The translations under genes were made by a program, and so were the position numbers. From Pseudobutyrivibrio sp. (GTDB lineage: Bacteria; Bacillota; Clostridia; Lachnospirales; Lachnospiraceae), in the NCBI RefSeq assembly GCF_017471675.1, contig NZ_JAFUSK010000031.1, positions 1 through 64,000 of the forward strand: 64,000 nucleotides of DNA, written 5' to 3'. The notes below the pieces were generated by a model that saw only the letters and a list, made by a program, of their open reading frames with translations, had not been told where the DNA came from and did no database searches. This document shows positions 62,591 through 64,000 of this stretch, piece after piece (within the stretch, counting starts at the first letter, position 1; each line of letters opens with the position of its first letter).

Positions 62591-64000
62591 ATGTTACTTA
62601 ACGTATCACATATATACAAATCATTTGGTGAAGAAAACATTATAAGGGATGCTACATTTACTGTAGATGAAGGCTCTAAGGTTGCTATAGTAGGCAATAA
62701 CGGTACCGGCAAATCAACTTTATTAAAGGTAATCATTGGAGAGCTTACTCCTGATGAGGGTGAGGTAACTCTTAAAAAGGATGCTACCTTTGGATATTTA
62801 GCCCAGTATCAGGAGGACCATTATGGCACTAACATCTTGGATACCGTTTTAAATGCCAGGGAAGATTTACTTTCTATGGAAAAAAGGCTTTCAGAAATGG
62901 AAGCTAAAATGAGCAATATCCCAACTGATGAAATGGCTGCATTTATGGATAATTATCACAAAATACAGCATCAGTTTGACTTGCAAGGGGGATATACCTT
63001 CCGCTCAGAAGCTATTGGTATCCTAAAGGGATTAGGCTTTGAGGGAGATGATTTAAACAAGAGTATGAACGAGCTTTCAGGTGGTCAAAAGACACGTGTA
63101 AGCCTTGGTAGATTACTTGCTTCATCACCTGATTTATTACTTCTTGATGAGCCTATTAACCACCTTGATTTAAATTCTATTGTTTGGCTTGAAGGTTATC
63201 TTGCTTCGTATAAAGGGTCAGTTGTTATTGTTGCGCATGATAGATATTTCCTTGATAAGATTGTTGATCATGTGGTTGATTTATCTTACGGCAAAACTGC
63301 TGTATACACAGGAAACTATTCTTCTTATGCTGAGCAAAAGGCTTTGTTTCAGCTTACCTACGAAAGATCCTATGAAAAACAGCAAAAGGAAATCGAGCAT
63401 CAAAAGGCAGTAATAGAAAAGCTACAATCATTTAACAGGGAAAAATCCATAAAAAGAGCGGAAAGTAGAAAGAAACTTCTTGAAAAAATGGATATAATGG
63501 ATGCTCCCGATAAGGATTCAGATGGAATGCGCTTAACCCTTGAGATAGAAAAAGAAAGCGGTAAGGATGTTTTAGAATTTTCTCATGTAACTAAATCATA
63601 TGATGATAAAAATATCTTTACTGATTTATCATTTGAGGTTCATAAAGGGGATAGGATTGCGATCCTTGGAGATAATGGTACAGGTAAGACTACAATTCTT
63701 AAATGTATTAACGGCTTAACACCTTTTGAATCAGGAGAAATCAAATTTGGTGCTAATGTTACTGTTGGATATTATGACCAGGAACAGCAGGGGCTAACTG
63801 AATCTAATACCATATTTGATGAATTACATGATGCATATCCTTTCCTTACTGAAACAAAGGTAAGAAATACTCTGGCTGCATTTATGTTTACTGAAGATGA
63901 TGTTTTTAAAAGAATCAGCGAATTATCAGGTGGCGAGCGAGGTCGTGTTTCCTTGGCTAAGCTTATGCTTTCCAAGTCCAATTTCCTGATTCTTGATGAG
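62591..64000 (+). CDS. ABC-F family ATPase (truncated at the window end)
   Basis: 470 residues visible, no stop before the edge. Two ABC domains: first Walker A GNNGTGKSTLLK, signature LSGGQKTRVSLG, Walker B LLLLDEPINHLDL and switch HDRYFL; a charged interdomain linker (KALFQLTYERSYEKQQKEIEHQKAVIEKLQ region); second Walker A GDNGTGKTTILK, signature LSGGERGRVSLAKL and the beginning of the second Walker B. No membrane part. ABC-F proteins act on ribosomes, some giving antibiotic protection; the subgroup cannot be chosen here. Confidence 0.93.
   Translation, partial: MLLNVSHIYKSFGEENIIRDATFTVDEGSKVAIVGNNGTGKSTLLKVIIGELTPDEGEVTLKKDATFGYLAQYQEDHYGTNILDTVLNAREDLLSMEKRLSEMEAKMSNIPTDEMAAFMDNYHKIQHQFDLQGGYTFRSEAIGILKGLGFEGDDLNKSMNELSGGQKTRVSLGRLLASSPDLLLLDEPINHLDLNSIVWLEGYLASYKGSVVIVAHDRYFLDKIVDHVVDLSYGKTAVYTGNYSSYAEQKALFQLTYERSYEKQQKEIEHQKAVIEKLQSFNREKSIKRAESRKKLLEKMDIMDAPDKDSDGMRLTLEIEKESGKDVLEFSHVTKSYDDKNIFTDLSFEVHKGDRIAILGDNGTGKTTILKCINGLTPFESGEIKFGANVTVGYYDQEQQGLTESNTIFDELHDAYPFLTETKVRNTLAAFMFTEDDVFKRISELSGGERGRVSLAKLMLSKSNFLILDE

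Overview
The window looks like chromosomal sequence from a low-GC anaerobic Firmicute of the Lachnospiraceae type (Butyrivibrio/Pseudobutyrivibrio-like). The evidence is the L20-leader/infC-rpmI-rplT block, the CIRCE-groESL operon, a class III (oxygen-sensitive) ribonucleotide reductase with its activase, an acetate kinase, a clostridial SMC/SRP gene order, and a strong preference for CTT, GCT and AAG codons. Genus assignment is inference. Almost all genes lie on the + strand; tmcAL is the one clear exception.

Layout. 1-3.2 kb: end of a Ppx-like gene, polyphosphate kinase and a HAD phosphatase. 3.2-4.6 kb: L20-leader-controlled infC-rpmI-rplT. 4.7-9.4 kb: galE, a tRNA-Glu, tmcAL (-), ackA, yceD-rpmF. 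9.5-19.9 kb: plsX-acpP-rnc-smc-ftsY, a threonine deaminase, then ylxM-ffh-rpsP-khpA. 20-27.9 kb: an oligopeptide ABC transporter operon with a 280-nt leader; its binding-protein gene carries an in-frame stop and its second permease a large insertion. This operon separates khpA from its usual partners rimM-trmD-rplS (27.9-29.6 kb). 29.7-36.5 kb: two signal peptidases flanking rbgA, then rnhB, ylqG/ylqH-like genes, yraN and a DUF512 radical SAM protein. 36.7-43.3 kb: der-plsY-gpsA, nrdD-nrdG behind NrdR-like boxes, dut. 43.4-50.8 kb: a type IIA topoisomerase pair and four accessory genes. 50.8-52.9 kb: CIRCE-groESL. 53.0-56.0 kb: an AT-rich cassette that looks like a ribosomally made, modified peptide (RiPP) system: a 41-residue precursor, a radical SAM/SPASM maturase, a PqqD-like recognition protein and a MATE exporter. 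56.1-64 kb: degV, purA, membrane proteins, rpsO-pnp and a truncated ABC-F gene.

Two things stand out. First, the RiPP-like cassette at 53.0-56.0 kb has its own promoter, an attenuator hairpin between precursor and maturase, and overlapping maturation/export genes; I do not recognise its product class. Second, four intergenic hairpins, directly upstream of smc, der, gpsA and nrdG, share the same internal loop (GUAG on the 5' side, CGUAAC on the 3' side) while their stems differ but stay paired. That is a covariation pattern expected of a conserved RNA element, and I cannot assign it to a known family.

Most genes form a translation, secretion, envelope and DNA-maintenance core. ORF starts were adjusted to Shine-Dalgarno position where needed (infC at ATT; rnc, rimM, yraN and tmcAL at TTG).
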